From positions 1 to 8,235 of the forward strand of contig DFGZ01000366.1 of assembly GCA_002371295.1 (NCBI GenBank): a stretch of 8,235 bases of DNA. Reading direction: 5' to 3'. Shown here one piece after another: positions 7,608 to 8,235 of this stretch (position 1 is its first letter; each line of letters begins with the position of its first letter). This DNA comes from Oribacterium sp. UBA3737 (GTDB taxonomy: Bacteria; Bacillota_A; Clostridia; Lachnospirales; Lachnospiraceae). The notes beneath the pieces were generated by a model. It was given only the letters and a program-made list of their open reading frames with translations. It did no database searches and was not told the origin of the DNA. Made by a program: the position numbers and the translations under genes.

Positions 7608-7718
7608 GACATGTAGCACGAAGTGCTATGTGTCGATTGCGGTTGCTTTGTCGTAAGATTATATCGGAAAACCAAAGTGGCAATGCCCTCAAATCGACAC
7701 TTGCTATGTGTCGATTGC
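7589..7718. repeat. Two imperfect direct copies of a palindromic unit
   Basis: Unit 1 (7589-7640) and unit 2 (7677-7718) share GTGGCAATGCC, then AATCGACA, then the 17-base TGCTATGTGTCGATTGC in the same order. Unit 2 lacks 10 bases of the stem-loop apex and differs at the four bases after the first block. Unit 2 still folds: AATCGACAC (7692-7700) with GTGTCGATT (7708-7716). A further GGCAATGC occurs at 7742-7749. The whole 331-base gap 7501-7831 contains no credible gene; an open frame at 7508-7795 runs through the palindromes and resembles no known protein. Confidence 0.65.
7604..7638. repeat. 16-bp stem-loop with two G-U pairs
   Basis: AATCGACATGTAGCAC (7604-7619) pairs with GTGCTATGTGTCGATT (7623-7638) around a GAA loop. 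The only two departures from perfect complementarity are adjacent T-G and G-T positions, which pair as wobbles in RNA when read on the + strand. That is suggestive of a transcribed structure, though two changes are too few for proof. Confidence 0.65.
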
Positions 7719-7831
7719 CCTTTCCCCCATCCCTTTTCTCCGGCAATGCTAATCATAACCAAAAAGAAATAGAAATCACCAATGCAAAATTATAAAATGG
7801 ATAATGAAACTATGACAGAAAGGCATAAGCT

Positions 7832-8235
7832 ATGAAGACCATAAAAGAATTAAAGATAGGCTATATCGGATTCGGAAACATGGCAGGAGCCATCGCCCAT
7901 GGACTCATAAATTCCGGATTCAAAGCGGAGAATATGTATGCTGTCTCCGGACATTATGATAAGCTCTGCGAAAAATGCAAAAGCATGGGCGGGATCAATC
8001 CCCTGGAAGATCACAGGGAGCTTGCATCAGTATCAGATATAGTCTTTATTGCTGTTAAGCCAAATAAAATAAAGGAAGTTATAACACCTCTTGCAGAGAC
8101 ATTGGCAGAGGATACCGGAAAACTGGTCATATCCATAGCTTGGGGATACGATTTTGAAAGATATTTCGATGAAGCAGTACTTAAAGAAGGAACCCATCTT
8201 CTATGTACCTGCCCCAATACTCCGGTTTCCATAAA
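7832..8235 (+). CDS. proC: Pyrroline-5-carboxylate reductase, N-terminal part (3' end outside window)
   Basis: Last enzyme of proline biosynthesis; reduces pyrroline-5-carboxylate to proline with NAD(P)H in the cytoplasm. The 134 complete codons cover the Rossmann domain: KIGYIGFGNMAGAIAHGLI (8-26) with the dinucleotide-binding G-x-G-x-x-A variant GFGNMA (13-18), the strand and motif DIVFIAVKPNKIKEV (69-83), LVISIAWG (98-105) where the family has S-I-A-A-G, and CPNTPVSI (127-134), the conserved P-N-T-P segment. In most relatives an R-x-M-P-N-T-P is found; here it is TCPNTP. Families average about 265-270 residues, so about half is missing. Start ATG 7832 is preceded by AAAGG (7819-7823), 8 bases away. 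It is downstream of the likely atp terminator, so probably transcribed separately, though I found no strong promoter. Confidence 0.9.
   Translation, partial: MKTIKELKIGYIGFGNMAGAIAHGLINSGFKAENMYAVSGHYDKLCEKCKSMGGINPLEDHRELASVSDIVFIAVKPNKIKEVITPLAETLAEDTGKLVISIAWGYDFERYFDEAVLKEGTHLLCTCPNTPVSI

Noticed and set aside
7501..7760. CRISPR array
   Set aside because: Only two imperfect units of unequal length are present, with no regular spacers. The structure is chained palindromes.
7508..7795. 95-codon open frame on the + strand after atpC
   Set aside because: It runs through perfect palindromes and the repeat units, has no good ribosome binding site and an atypical composition. The repeats explain it better.
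7797..7835. 12-codon leader ORF (MDNETMTERHKL) overlapping the proC start as ATGA
   Set aside because: The overlap suggests translational coupling, but the leader has no ribosome binding site and proC has its own AAAGG. Probably chance.

Overview
The window is one F-type (F1Fo) ATP synthase operon on the + strand. It is flanked by a divergent, truncated LysR-type regulator on the left and the start of a proC gene on the right. Strong AGGAGG-type ribosome binding sites, some GTG starts, moderate-to-low GC and the protein sequences suggest an anaerobic Bacillota of class Clostridia, probably a Lachnospiraceae relative. That placement is inference from sequence style only.

Layout. 1-545 (- strand): N-terminal 181 codons of a LysR-family regulator, running off the left edge. 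546-1007: a long gene-free divergent region with a sigma-A-like promoter for the atp operon (897-924), several dyads and one perfect DnaA-box 9-mer. 1008-7500: atpB (a), atpE (c), atpF (b), a single long ORF fusing delta (atpH) to alpha (atpA), then atpG (gamma), atpD (beta) and atpC (epsilon). 7501-7831: a gene-free stretch of chained palindromes, the first of which probably terminates the atp transcript, plus an imperfect repeat. 7832 to the end: the first 134 codons of proC (pyrroline-5-carboxylate reductase).

How the genes work together. AtpB, the c-ring and AtpF form the membrane ion motor and outer stalk. Gamma and epsilon form the rotor shaft. Alpha3-beta3 makes the catalytic head, and delta caps the head and ties it to b. 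All eight polypeptide functions are present in the usual order, but from seven genes. The c subunit keeps the ion-binding Glu and lacks the Gln and Ser ligands of known Na+ rings, so H+ coupling is the better guess.

The outstanding feature is the 683-codon delta-alpha fusion (2521-4572). The conserved C-terminus of delta runs straight into the N-terminal helix of alpha, with no stop, spacer or remnant ribosome binding site. A normal enzyme carries one delta per three alphas, so a 1:1 fusion poses a stoichiometry problem: it implies three delta copies per head, proteolytic cleavage, or internal initiation. The second point of interest is the set of overlapping palindromes after atpC.
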